From an uncultured Flavobacteriaceae bacterium (lineage in GTDB: Bacteria; Bacteroidota; Bacteroidia; Flavobacteriales; Flavobacteriaceae): 50,037 nucleotides of DNA. Location of the stretch: assembly GCA_913030895.1 (NCBI GenBank), contig CAJWGK010000008.1, positions 1 to 50,037 on the forward strand, read 5' to 3'. The notes beneath the pieces were generated by a model. The model was not told the origin of the DNA. It ran no database searches and saw only the letters and a program-made list of their open reading frames with translations. The translations under genes were made by a program, and so were the position numbers. Positions 32,560 through 41,647 of this stretch are shown one piece after another (positions within the stretch are counted from its first letter, which is position 1; each line of letters opens with the position of its first letter).

Positions 32560-34461
32560 ATGAATTACCAAATAAAAAACCTGTTAGAATACACTAATGC
32601 ATACGACAAAAGTGTTTCTAATCCTGAGCAATTTTGGGAAGAAATCGCCAATGGATTTCAGTGGAAAAAGAAATGGGATAAAACTTTAGATTGGAATTTT
32701 GATACTCCAAAGTTGGAATGGTTTAGAAATGGAAAACTCAATTTAACAGAGAATATTTTTGAAAAATTACTTCCCACGCACAGAGATAAAACAGCCATTA
32801 TTTGGGAGCCAAATGATCCAGATGCGCCATCAATTCATTTGAGTTATGGTGAACTTTACATTGAAACCTGCAAGTTCGCTAATGCGATGAAAGCCCAGGG
32901 GGTTCAAAAAGGAGATCGGGTGATTATATATATGCCCATGGTGCCAGAGGCTACAGTAGCCATGTTGGCTTGCGCTAGAATTGGAGCAATCCACTCTGTT
33001 GTTTTTGCAGGGTTTTCTGCCGCTGCCCTCGCAGATCGGATTGACGATTGCCAAGCTAAAATGGTACTCACTTCGGATGGTAACTTTAGAGGGAACAAAC
33101 AAATTCAAGTGAAGGCGGTTGTTGATGAGGCGCTTTCAAAAACAGATTCAGTAGAAAAGGTAATTGTACTTAAACGAACTGGAGAGGACGTAATGATGCA
33201 TTCGGGAAGAGATATCTGGTGGGATGAAGCCATTGCGGGTCAGTCTGAAGTAAACCAAGCTGAGGAAATGGATTCGGAGGATTTATTATTTATCCTCTAC
33301 ACTTCTGGTTCAACAGGTAAGCCCAAAGGAGTGGTTCACACTACTGCTGGCTATATGCTCTATACGTATTATTCCTTTATCAATGTATTTCAATATCAGG
33401 AGGACGATGTTTATTGGTGTACGGCTGATATTGGTTGGATTACTGGTCATTCTTACATTGTATATGGACCACTTTTGGCAGGAGCTACAACGTTAATGTT
33501 TGAGGGAGTTCCTACCTACCCTCACCCTGGAAGATTTTGGGAAATTGTAGAAAAATATAAAGTCAATCAATTCTACACTGCCCCCACAGCAATTAGAGCA
33601 TTACAAGTTCACGGAACTGAACCTGTTGAAAAATTTGATTTGAGCTCATTGAGCGTCATTGGTTCTGTAGGAGAACCTATTAACGAAGAAGCTTGGCACT
33701 GGTACCATGAACATATAGGTAAAGGTAAATGTCCTTTGGTAGATACTTGGTGGCAAACTGAGACTGGTGGTATAATGATCGCTCCTCTGGCAGGAATTAC
33801 CCCCAATAAACCCGCCCACGCATCCTTGCCCTTGCCAGGGGTTCAACCAGTTATTGTTGATGCAGAAGGAAATGAATTGATTGGAAATAATGTCGAGGGG
33901 AATCTTTGTATCAAATTTCCATGGCCTTCAATGATCAGAACAACCTATGGTGATCATCAACGCTGTAAAGACACTTATTTTTCTACCTACAAAGGAATGT
34001 ACTTCACTGGAGATGGTGTAAAAAGAGATCATGATGGTTATCTCAGGATTTTAGGTAGGGTGGATGACGTTATTAATGTGTCAGGTCACCGAATGGGAAC
34101 TGCAGAGGTTGAAAATGCTATAGATGAACATCCCGAGGTGGTTGAATCTGCTGTAGTGGGCTATCCCCATGAAATCAAAGGTCAAGGAATTTATGCTTTC
34201 GCTATTTGTGACAGCTCAGAAAAATCTAATGAGCAATTAGCAGAAGAAATCAAACAACTAGTTAGAAAAATTATTGGCCCTATTGCTAAACCAGAACATG
34301 TTCAAGTGGTATCTGGTTTACCCAAAACCAGATCGGGAAAAATTATGCGTAGAATCCTTAGGAAGGTAGCCAGTAGAGATCTTTCAAATATGGGTGATAT
34401 TTCAACATTGCTCAACCCAGAGGTGGTAGACGAAATTATTAAAGGTGCGGGATTATATTAA
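32560..34461 (+). CDS. acs: Acetyl-CoA synthetase (acetate--CoA ligase)
   Basis: Activates acetate to acetyl-CoA through acetyl-AMP. The 633 residues fit the family. Motifs are the P-loop-like YTSGSTGKPKGVVH, the WWQTETGG substrate/adenylate motif, the YFTGDGVKRDHDGY hinge region, and the C-terminal KTRSGKIMRRILRK whose Lys is the usual acetylation site. GDRVIIYMPM and ADIGWITGHSY also fit. It converges on murF with 2 nt between stops. Confidence 0.95.
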   Translation: MNYQIKNLLEYTNAYDKSVSNPEQFWEEIANGFQWKKKWDKTLDWNFDTPKLEWFRNGKLNLTENIFEKLLPTHRDKTAIIWEPNDPDAPSIHLSYGELYIETCKFANAMKAQGVQKGDRVIIYMPMVPEATVAMLACARIGAIHSVVFAGFSAAALADRIDDCQAKMVLTSDGNFRGNKQIQVKAVVDEALSKTDSVEKVIVLKRTGEDVMMHSGRDIWWDEAIAGQSEVNQAEEMDSEDLLFILYTSGSTGKPKGVVHTTAGYMLYTYYSFINVFQYQEDDVYWCTADIGWITGHSYIVYGPLLAGATTLMFEGVPTYPHPGRFWEIVEKYKVNQFYTAPTAIRALQVHGTEPVEKFDLSSLSVIGSVGEPINEEAWHWYHEHIGKGKCPLVDTWWQTETGGIMIAPLAGITPNKPAHASLPLPGVQPVIVDAEGNELIGNNVEGNLCIKFPWPSMIRTTYGDHQRCKDTYFSTYKGMYFTGDGVKRDHDGYLRILGRVDDVINVSGHRMGTAEVENAIDEHPEVVESAVVGYPHEIKGQGIYAFAICDSSEKSNEQLAEEIKQLVRKIIGPIAKPEHVQVVSGLPKTRSGKIMRRILRKVASRDLSNMGDISTLLNPEVVDEIIKGAGLY

Positions 34462-34463
34462 AA

Positions 34464-35750
34464 TTAAAGAAAATCTAACAACCCTTCTAGTGCCATACCT
34501 CTTGACCCTTTGATTAGGATATCTGTTTGATCAAAACGGTTTTGAGCAATATATTTTTTCGTTTCTTCTAGTGTTCTAAACTTTTTAAATTTTTGACCTT
34601 CTGTTTGCGTTTGATAAAAATGATCTCCAACGGTTATAACTTTCTCTACTGCCGAATGGATTAATTGATCAATAACCTCCTGATGAGCTGCTGATGCATA
34701 TGTACCCAACTCAAACATGTCACCTATAATGACAATTGATTTCCTTTGTTTTGTGGGACAAAATGATGAAATGGATGCTCTCATACTGGTGGGATTAGCG
34801 TTGTAAGCATCTAAGGTAATTCGGTTGGTACTTTTTGAAATTATTTGAGATCGATTATTGGCGGGTAAGTAAGAAGCTATTCCTTTTTTTATTTCTTCTT
34901 GGTTTAGTTCAAAATATTTCCCAATTGCAATCGCTGTGGCAAGGTTGGTGAAATTGTAATCGCCATAAAGTTGACTTTGTATTTTTTCTTTTTCAAACCC
35001 TATTGTAAGTGGTCCAGATTTCTCCCTTATATAATTAACGTTACAATCAGCTTGATTATCCTCACCAAAGGTAAAAGCGGACAAGCTGTTTGTCCATTTT
35101 TTTTGAATCGGATCATCTATGTTTAAAAAAACCATGCCTGGTTTTTCTAAAAGGTAGTCATACAGTTCAGATTTCCCCTTTATAACCCCCTCAAAACTGC
35201 CAAAGCCCTCCAAGTGGGCATAACCATAATTAGTAATCAACCCAAAGTCCGGCGCAGCAATACGGCTTAAAAAATCAATTTCTCCTATATGATTGGCGCC
35301 CATCTCTACCACACCTATCTCAGTTTTTTCGTCAAACTCTAATAAAGTCAATGGTACACCGATATGATTATTGAGGTTGCCAACTGTGGCTCTTGTAACA
35401 TATTTTTGGGAGAGAACGCTATGAATTAATTCTTTGGTAGTAGTTTTTCCGTTACTTCCTGTAAGTGCAATAATTTTTGCGGGAATTTGTTTTCGGTGGT
35501 AATTGGCAAGTTGCTGTAAGGACTTTAACGTATCCTCAACCAAAATCATTTTATCGTTCTTTTCAGCAATTTCTGGTCGATCTACAACTGCAAATTTAGC
35601 ACCTTTTTCTATTGCCATTTCGGCAAATTCATTGCCATCAAAATTAACACCTTTAAGGGCAATGAATAAACAGTTTTGCTCAAGCTTTCTGCTATCAGTT
35701 ATCACTCCTGAAGAAGCTTTGAAACATTCGTGGAGTTTTGCTAGATCCAT
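34464..35750 (-). CDS. murF: UDP-N-acetylmuramoyl-tripeptide--D-alanyl-D-alanine ligase
   Basis: Adds D-Ala-D-Ala, the product of Ddl, to the UDP-MurNAc-tripeptide in the cytoplasm. The 428 residues have the Mur ligase ATP motif LTGSNGKTTTKE (98-105 core), the VVEMGANHIGEI motif, and NANPTSMRAS in the C-terminal part. It directly follows the gldJ terminator: the hairpin's T tract ends about 4 nt before the murF ATG. No clear promoter element is seen between them, so read-through or an overlapping promoter must feed it. Confidence 0.95.
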   Translation of the reverse strand: MDLAKLHECFKASSGVITDSRKLEQNCLFIALKGVNFDGNEFAEMAIEKGAKFAVVDRPEIAEKNDKMILVEDTLKSLQQLANYHRKQIPAKIIALTGSNGKTTTKELIHSVLSQKYVTRATVGNLNNHIGVPLTLLEFDEKTEIGVVEMGANHIGEIDFLSRIAAPDFGLITNYGYAHLEGFGSFEGVIKGKSELYDYLLEKPGMVFLNIDDPIQKKWTNSLSAFTFGEDNQADCNVNYIREKSGPLTIGFEKEKIQSQLYGDYNFTNLATAIAIGKYFELNQEEIKKGIASYLPANNRSQIISKSTNRITLDAYNANPTSMRASISSFCPTKQRKSIVIIGDMFELGTYASAAHQEVIDQLIHSAVEKVITVGDHFYQTQTEGQKFKKFRTLEETKKYIAQNRFDQTDILIKGSRGMALEGLLDFL

Positions 35751-35753
35751 AAC

Positions 35754-35780
35754 AAAAAAAAAGGCATCATGAGATGCCTT
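35754..35780 (-). terminator. Terminator between gldJ and murF
   Basis: AAGGCATC (35761-35768) and GATGCCTT (35773-35780) form a perfect 8-bp stem with loop ATGA. On the minus strand a T tract follows (35760 down to 35754). It lies 7 nt after the gldJ stop and directly before the murF start codon. Confidence 0.85.
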
Positions 35781-35786
35781 ATCAGA

Positions 35787-37487
35787 TTATCTTCCGCGTT
35801 TGTGTCTTGCGGTTTTCTTGATTTTACTTTTTTGCCCTAAACGAGACATTGCACAGCGGAAACCTATGTAGTCCGTTGCGATGTATTGAGGGAGGTATCT
35901 TCTCTGAGCTGGGTCTAACCAGTAAGCTCGATCTTTCCAAGAACCACCTTTGTATACTCTAACTTCATCGGTAATCAAAGAAGTTCTTTTAGTGGATTTA
36001 TCAATATTTCTAACAATGTTACCCTCTTCATCAACCGTTACTTTAGGATGCGTTGGAGCATCGTACATGGTAGTTGTTTCCGGTCTTTTATTTGGGTTGT
36101 TTTCGTCAATGTTATTGTAGCTGGCAAATAATCGCGTTGACTCTTTATCACCGTCACGGAAATTTCGATTATCACTCTTAGAAAAATTTTGTCTTAAAAA
36201 AGTTTCTTCCTCATCAATGGCAACCTGATCAAGTTGTCCTGGAAGTCTTTTAAGCATTACTTTTCCGTTGGGTAGGGTGTCATAAACTAACTCATCCGGA
36301 GATAGTATGGTAGCAGTTCCATCTTCACCAATTGCATTTTTTAGATAAATATTACCACGGAAATAATTAAAATCATTGGCTTCGTCATCAACGATAGGTC
36401 TGTAAACGTCTGAAACCCATTCGGCTACATTACCCGCCATATCATAAACGCCAAAATCATTAGGAGGATAACTTTTTACTTGAACAGTAATATCACCACC
36501 ATCGTCAGACCATCCTGCTATGCCGCCATAGTCTCCTTTTCCAAATTTAAAGTTGGCTAATTGATCCCCTTCACTCCTTCTCTCCTCGGATCGGGTATAC
36601 TCCCCAGACCAAGGGTATTTTTTCTTACCTCGGTAAGTATTGTATTCTCTATCACCAACAAGTGCAATTGCAGCGTACTCCCATTCGGTTTCAGTAGGAA
36701 GTCGATAAGAGGGTTGTAACAAGCCTTTTTCAACTCCTGCATATACATTGACCGTTGCAGTATCTTTTTTCATTGTTCCTCTTTTTCCCATCAGACTGTC
36801 AGAGGCCATCAAACCACCATAGGCAGTTTCAGGTCGCTTGAGATAGGCATCAGTATTAAAGGTATTATTTGCATTAACAATGCCTCCATCTACTTCACTG
36901 TATCTAACTTCTTTTTGAATATAACCTTCACGCTCGAGTAAAAACTCGTTTACTCTATTTGTTCTCCATTCAGCAAATTGAACAGCCTGAAGCCAATTTA
37001 CGCCTACTACGGGATATTCAGCATAGGCAGGGTGTCTAAGATAGTTGGTAGTCAATTCTTCCATATAACCCAAAGTATTGCGCCAAACTAGGGTGTCTGG
37101 GAGGGCTCCTTCATATATCTGTCTATATCTGGGCTCATTCACGGGAAAAACAGTTTCCAACCAATCTAAATATTCAATATACATAAGGTTGGTCACCTCA
37201 GTTTCATCAATATAAAAGGACATTACATGCTGTTGAGTCGGTGAATTGTTCCAATCGTGTAAAACATCATCTTGAACTTGTCCTTTGGTATAGGTTCCTC
37301 CTTCTATGAACACCAATCCAGGAGCTGTTTCCTGATTATCAAAGTCTATATTATATTGGAAACCTCCTTTTTTTGAATTAATTCCCCATCCTGTCGCACG
37401 AGAAACGTTGTTTCTTCCGCCACAGGCAAGAAAAAGTGAAACGCTCGAAAGAAGAAGAAAGTTTTTAAGCAAAAAATTAATTTTCAT
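35787..37487 (-). CDS. gldJ: Gliding motility lipoprotein GldJ
   Basis: Outer-membrane-associated lipoprotein needed for gliding and for stability of the type IX secretion machinery in flavobacteria. The 566 residues start with a signal ending in lipobox LFLAC (Cys22). A formylglycine-generating-enzyme-like fold follows: VFIEGGTYTKG, DETEVTNLMYIEYLDW, YPVVGVNWLQAVQFAEWRT, RLPTETEWEYAA, VYDMAGNVAEWVSD and the end GGSWKD...YIGFRCAMS. Apart from the lipobox and the GFRC cysteine it lacks the catalytic Cys pair, so it is not expected to be an active formylglycine-generating enzyme. The C-terminus is strongly basic. Confidence 0.93.
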   Translation of the reverse strand: MKINFLLKNFLLLSSVSLFLACGGRNNVSRATGWGINSKKGGFQYNIDFDNQETAPGLVFIEGGTYTKGQVQDDVLHDWNNSPTQQHVMSFYIDETEVTNLMYIEYLDWLETVFPVNEPRYRQIYEGALPDTLVWRNTLGYMEELTTNYLRHPAYAEYPVVGVNWLQAVQFAEWRTNRVNEFLLEREGYIQKEVRYSEVDGGIVNANNTFNTDAYLKRPETAYGGLMASDSLMGKRGTMKKDTATVNVYAGVEKGLLQPSYRLPTETEWEYAAIALVGDREYNTYRGKKKYPWSGEYTRSEERRSEGDQLANFKFGKGDYGGIAGWSDDGGDITVQVKSYPPNDFGVYDMAGNVAEWVSDVYRPIVDDEANDFNYFRGNIYLKNAIGEDGTATILSPDELVYDTLPNGKVMLKRLPGQLDQVAIDEEETFLRQNFSKSDNRNFRDGDKESTRLFASYNNIDENNPNKRPETTTMYDAPTHPKVTVDEEGNIVRNIDKSTKRTSLITDEVRVYKGGSWKDRAYWLDPAQRRYLPQYIATDYIGFRCAMSRLGQKSKIKKTARHKRGR

Positions 37488-37553
37488 ATGGACAGTAAGT
37501 CTATAATTTATAGCGCAATATACTAATTATCTGTATTTCTAATTTTAATCCTC

Positions 37554-37568
37554 GAATCAAATTGATTC
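37554..37568. promoter_or_regulatory. Palindrome in the gldJ-porV divergent region
   Basis: GAATCAA (37554-37560) and TTGATTC (37562-37568) form a perfect 7-bp inverted repeat around a single A. It lies in the 225-nt gap between the two divergent genes, 67 nt from the gldJ start and 145 nt from the porV start. It could be a dimeric regulator site; there is no T tract. Confidence 0.35.
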
Positions 37569-37712
37569 ACAAATCTTCTACTATAACGTATTATAAAATA
37601 ATTTATTATGGGATTACACATAAAAGTAAGTCAAAAGAGTTTGTTGATAACTTGAACTTGGAAATACAACATTCCCCAGATATCACCGTTATGTAGATAA
37701 ATCTTAGTTTTT

Positions 37713-38846
37713 ATGAGGATTACAAAATTCTTTTGTGTGGTGCTATTGATCATTTCGAATACGCTTAAGTTATGTGCACAAGAGCGTGTGATTACCACGG
37801 GAGTCCCCTTCTTGTTAATTACTCCGGATGCACGAGCAGCAGGTATGGGAGAACTTGGCGTATCAACTTCAGCGGATGCTTATGCGCAACAATGGAATCC
37901 GGCTAAGTATGCCTTTTCTGAAAGTAATGCTGGATTGGGGCTAAGTTACACCCCGTATTTAAGACAGTTGGTGGATGATATTTTTTTAGGAAGCCTTACT
38001 TACTTTAATAAAATTAATGAAAGAAGTGCTTGGGCCGCTAGTCTTAAATATTTCAGTTTAGGTAATATTCAGTTTAATGAAAGTATTGCAGGTACTATAG
38101 TTGATCAGGGTTCAAAGCGACCTAACGAAATTACACTTGACCTTTCTTATTCTTTAAAATTGAGCGATAAGTTTTCTATGTCTGTTGCAGGTAGATACAT
38201 AAGGTCAGATTTAAAAATCAATATGGATATGGATGCTACCTCTGCAAATAGCCTAGGGGTTGATATAGCTGGTTTTTATCAAGGTGACTCATTTGGACTG
38301 GGAAGTAAAGATGCTATTTTCAGGGCTGGATTTAATATTTCTAATATGGGACCTAGACTTAAATATGATGAAGGAGGTCAAAAAGATTTTATTCCTACCA
38401 ACCTCAGGGTTGGAAGTGGGCTTGATTTAATTTTTGACCAGTCTAATATACTGGGAATTAATATCGAGTTTTCAAAGCTTTTAGTGCCTTCCCCAATAGC
38501 TTTTTATGATGAAAATAATAATCTATACTACCAACAACCAGACATTAGTTTTTTCAAAGGTATATTCGAATCTTTTAGTGATGCACCAGGAGGAATGAAG
38601 GAGGAATTAAAGGAGATTACCTGGGCAATCGGAACAGAATACAAGTTTGGAGAAAATTTTGCATTGCGAACTGGCTATTTCAACGAGAGCGAGCAAAAGG
38701 GCTCTAGAAAGTATTTTACTTTTGGTGCAGGATTTAAATATAAGAGTACTAATATTGATATCTCTTATTTGTCCTCTACTTCTAAAATTCGCAACCCCCT
38801 TCAAAACACCCTTAGGTTTTCATTAACCTTTAATTTTAATGGATAA
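37713..38846 (+). CDS. porV: Type IX secretion outer membrane channel-associated protein PorV
   Basis: A 377-residue outer membrane beta-barrel of the FadL-like PorV/LptO family; it shuttles type IX cargo from the SprA translocon to the PorU sortase. It has a signal peptide ending LKLCAQ, then the family N-terminus VITTGVPFLLITPDARAAGMGELGVSTSADAYAQQWNPAKYAF. Repeated amphipathic strands end with an aromatic-rich C-terminal strand (NTLRFSLTFNFNG). In related genomes porU normally precedes it; here the divergent neighbour is gldJ. Confidence 0.93.
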   Translation: MRITKFFCVVLLIISNTLKLCAQERVITTGVPFLLITPDARAAGMGELGVSTSADAYAQQWNPAKYAFSESNAGLGLSYTPYLRQLVDDIFLGSLTYFNKINERSAWAASLKYFSLGNIQFNESIAGTIVDQGSKRPNEITLDLSYSLKLSDKFSMSVAGRYIRSDLKINMDMDATSANSLGVDIAGFYQGDSFGLGSKDAIFRAGFNISNMGPRLKYDEGGQKDFIPTNLRVGSGLDLIFDQSNILGINIEFSKLLVPSPIAFYDENNNLYYQQPDISFFKGIFESFSDAPGGMKEELKEITWAIGTEYKFGENFALRTGYFNESEQKGSRKYFTFGAGFKYKSTNIDISYLSSTSKIRNPLQNTLRFSLTFNFNG

Positions 38847-38948
38847 AATTGTGGTGTTTGGGGACAATTAAACTCTATGAGGTTTATCACTCATATTTAC
38901 TTAATAATTATTTAGGGAATAAATTTTTATCAAAAGGATTGAATTCAG

Positions 38949-38956
38949 TAATTTTG
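38949..38956 (+). promoter_or_regulatory. Promoter -7 element of the pdhA operon
   Basis: TAATTTTG is an exact TAnnTTTG match, 34 nt before the pdhA ATG at 38991. Confidence 0.5.
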
Positions 38957-38990
38957 GAAATAATTTGAATTTGATTATCACGTCCGTTTA

Positions 38991-39992
38991 ATGAAAAAAA
39001 TAACTAAGACTACTTACCTGAAATGGTATGAGGACATGCTGTTTTGGAGGAAATTTGAAGACAAATTAGCAGCCGTCTACATTCAACAAAAAGTAAGGGG
39101 CTTTTTGCATCTTTACAACGGACAAGAGGCTGTTCTTGCTGGAGCACTCCATGTCATGGATCTTGATAAGGATCGTATGATCACAGCATATAGAAACCAC
39201 GTTCAACCTATTGGTATGGGTGTCGATCCCAAACGAGTAATGGCTGAGCTATTTGGTAAGTCTACCGGAACCTCAATGGGATTGGGTGGATCAATGCATA
39301 TTTTTTCCAAAGAAAAAAGGTTTCACGGTGGTCATGGAATTGTTGGAGGACAAATACCACTGGGAGCGGGTATGGCTTTCGGAGATAAGTATTTTGATCG
39401 AGACAATGTTACTTTATGCTTTATGGGAGATGGGGCTGTTAGACAAGGGTCGCTACATGAGACCTTGAATTTGGCAACGCTATGGCAATTACCTGTAGTT
39501 TTTGTTGTTGAAAATAATGGCTATGCAATGGGAACTTCTGTAGCTCGAACCGCTAGCCACCAAGAAATATGGAAATTAGGTTTGGGATATGAAATGCCTT
39601 GTGGTCCTGTAGATGGGATGGATCCCGTGGCAGTAGCCGATGCATTAGATAAGGCAATTGAACTGGCAAGAACTGGAAAAGGCCCATCCTTCCTTGAGAT
39701 GAAAACTTATCGCTACAGGGGACACTCCATGTCTGACGCCCAAAAATACCGAACTAAAGAAGAAGTTGAAGAATACAGAAAAATTGATCCAATCACACAA
39801 GTCAAAGATGTAATTCTCAAAAATAAGTACGCTACACAAAAGCAATTGGACGAAATTGATGCTAACGTTAAAGCAGCTGTTATCGAATGTGAAAAATTTG
39901 CGGAGGAATCTCCATTCCCTGAAAAATCAGTAATGTATGATGCAGTGTATGAACAGGAACACTACCCCTTTATAAAGCACAAATTAGACTAG
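38991..39992 (+). CDS. pdhA: Pyruvate dehydrogenase E1 component, alpha subunit
   Basis: The TPP-dependent subunit of the pyruvate dehydrogenase complex that decarboxylates pyruvate. The 333 residues show YIQQKVRGFLHLYNGQEAV, GLGGSMHIF, GGHGIVGGQIPLGAGMA, and the TPP motif GDGAVRQGS ending in VVENNGYAMGTS. The regulated-loop-like YRYRGHSMSDAQKYR is also present. The E1 beta and E3 subunits are not in the window, which is usual for flavobacteria. It is 1 nt from the E2 gene. Confidence 0.96.
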   Translation: MKKITKTTYLKWYEDMLFWRKFEDKLAAVYIQQKVRGFLHLYNGQEAVLAGALHVMDLDKDRMITAYRNHVQPIGMGVDPKRVMAELFGKSTGTSMGLGGSMHIFSKEKRFHGGHGIVGGQIPLGAGMAFGDKYFDRDNVTLCFMGDGAVRQGSLHETLNLATLWQLPVVFVVENNGYAMGTSVARTASHQEIWKLGLGYEMPCGPVDGMDPVAVADALDKAIELARTGKGPSFLEMKTYRYRGHSMSDAQKYRTKEEVEEYRKIDPITQVKDVILKNKYATQKQLDEIDANVKAAVIECEKFAEESPFPEKSVMYDAVYEQEHYPFIKHKLD

Positions 39993-39993
39993 T

Positions 39994-41613
39994 ATGGCTG
40001 AATTAGTAAACATGCCCCGTTTGAGCGATACCATGGAAGAAGGCACCGTTGCTAAATGGTACAAAAAAGTGGGTGACACTGTCAAAGAAGGAGATATTTT
40101 AGCTGAAATAGAAACCGATAAGGCAACGATGGAATTTGAATCCTTTCAGGAGGGTGAGTTGTTGCATATTGGTATTGAGGAGGGCGGAACAGCACCTGTA
40201 GATTCTCTATTGGCTATAATTGGAGAAAAGGGTGAGGACATCTCTGCTATGTTGGGTGGTGCATCTACTGAAGTGCCCACGCAAGAAGAAGAAAAGACCG
40301 CAGCTAAAGAATCGACAGCGGCGACCGCTGATGAAAAAGCACAAATGCCCGATGGTGTAGAAGTGATTACCATGCCGCGATTGAGTGATACCATGGATGA
40401 GGGAACAGTTGCAAAGTGGAATAAAAAAGTAGGTGACAAGGTTGCCGAAGGTGATATCTTGGCTGAAATAGAGACCGATAAGGCGACTATGGAGTTTGAG
40501 TCCTTCTATTCGGGAGTATTATTGCACATTGGATTAGACGAGGGTGATTCTGCCCCCGTAGATTCAGTTTTGGCAGCTATAGGTGAGGAAGGGACTGACC
40601 CAGAACTTGTCAAAGCAGCCTTGGCGGTAAGTGCAACACCAGAAGTTAAACCTGCTAAGCCAGTTAATGAAAATCCCCCACCTGTTGAAGTCGTTGAAAA
40701 GAAAGTAGCTCCTGAACCTATTCCTGTCCAGTCTCCAAAGCCAGTGATTCCCCAAAACACAAACGGAAGATTAATCGCCTCGCCACTAGCAAAAAAATTA
40801 GCTGAGGAAAAAGGAGTTGACTTGGGTCAGGTCCAAGGAACTGGAGAAGGTGGTAGGATTATCAAGCGAGATATTGAGAATTTTAAAGGTGGATTTGGTA
40901 GTATTACCATGCAAGCACCTAGTGGAGTGGAGCGTATCACTGAAACGGCTAATAGTAGCATGAGAAAGGCGATCGCTAAACGCCTTTCCGAATCAAAGTT
41001 TTCTGCTCCTCATTATTATCTTGGTGTAGAATTGAACATGGACAATGCTATTGCCTTCAGGGCTCAATACAACACGCTTCCAGAGACTAAAATTTCATTT
41101 AATGACATTGTTTTAAAAGCAGTGGCACTCTCGTTAAAAGAACACCCTCAAGTTAACGCGCAATGGTTTGACGATAAGATAATTCAAAATCATCATGTTC
41201 ATTTGGGTGTTGCAGTTGCAGTTGATGATGGTTTGATAGTTCCTGTTGTCAAGTTTACAGATGAATTGGATCTAAGACAAATAGGGTCTTTGGTGAAGGA
41301 CTATGCTCTTAGGGCGAGAGATAAAAAATTAACTCCCTCAGAAATTGAAGGAAGTACTTTTACCGTTTCTAATTTAGGAATGTTTGGTATTCAGGAATTT
41401 ACTTCGATTATCAATCAACCCAATTCGGCGATATTATCTGTCGGCGCCATCGAGAAAAAGCCAGTTGTCAGAGAAGATGCAATCGTTGTGGGGAACACAA
41501 TGAAGCTCACATTGGCTTGTGATCACAGAACAGTAGATGGGGCAACAGGAGCACAATTTTTGCAGACGCTTAGGATGTACATCGAAAATCCAATCCGATT
41601 ACTGGTTTCCTAG
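39994..41613 (+). CDS. pdhC: Pyruvate dehydrogenase E2 (dihydrolipoamide acetyltransferase)
   Basis: Core of the pyruvate dehydrogenase complex. The 539 residues hold two near-identical lipoyl domains (about 3-78 and 124-200) with lipoyl-lysines K43 and K163 in ETDKATMEFE, joined by Ala/Pro/Glu-rich linkers. A peripheral subunit-binding domain follows (about 260-296, ASPLAKKLAEEKGVDL). The catalytic domain carries the DHRTVDGATG motif near the C-terminus. It immediately follows pdhA and is co-expressed with it. Confidence 0.97.
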   Translation: MAELVNMPRLSDTMEEGTVAKWYKKVGDTVKEGDILAEIETDKATMEFESFQEGELLHIGIEEGGTAPVDSLLAIIGEKGEDISAMLGGASTEVPTQEEEKTAAKESTAATADEKAQMPDGVEVITMPRLSDTMDEGTVAKWNKKVGDKVAEGDILAEIETDKATMEFESFYSGVLLHIGLDEGDSAPVDSVLAAIGEEGTDPELVKAALAVSATPEVKPAKPVNENPPPVEVVEKKVAPEPIPVQSPKPVIPQNTNGRLIASPLAKKLAEEKGVDLGQVQGTGEGGRIIKRDIENFKGGFGSITMQAPSGVERITETANSSMRKAIAKRLSESKFSAPHYYLGVELNMDNAIAFRAQYNTLPETKISFNDIVLKAVALSLKEHPQVNAQWFDDKIIQNHHVHLGVAVAVDDGLIVPVVKFTDELDLRQIGSLVKDYALRARDKKLTPSEIEGSTFTVSNLGMFGIQEFTSIINQPNSAILSVGAIEKKPVVREDAIVVGNTMKLTLACDHRTVDGATGAQFLQTLRMYIENPIRLLVS

Positions 41614-41647
41614 ACCCAGAAAGCCATTGATCTAAAATCTCCAAAAG

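Noticed and set aside
35787-37487. GldJ as a true formylglycine-generating enzyme for the nearby sulfatase.
   Set aside because: The active-site cysteine pair is missing; only the lipobox Cys and the GFRC Cys are present, and the length and motifs fit GldJ.
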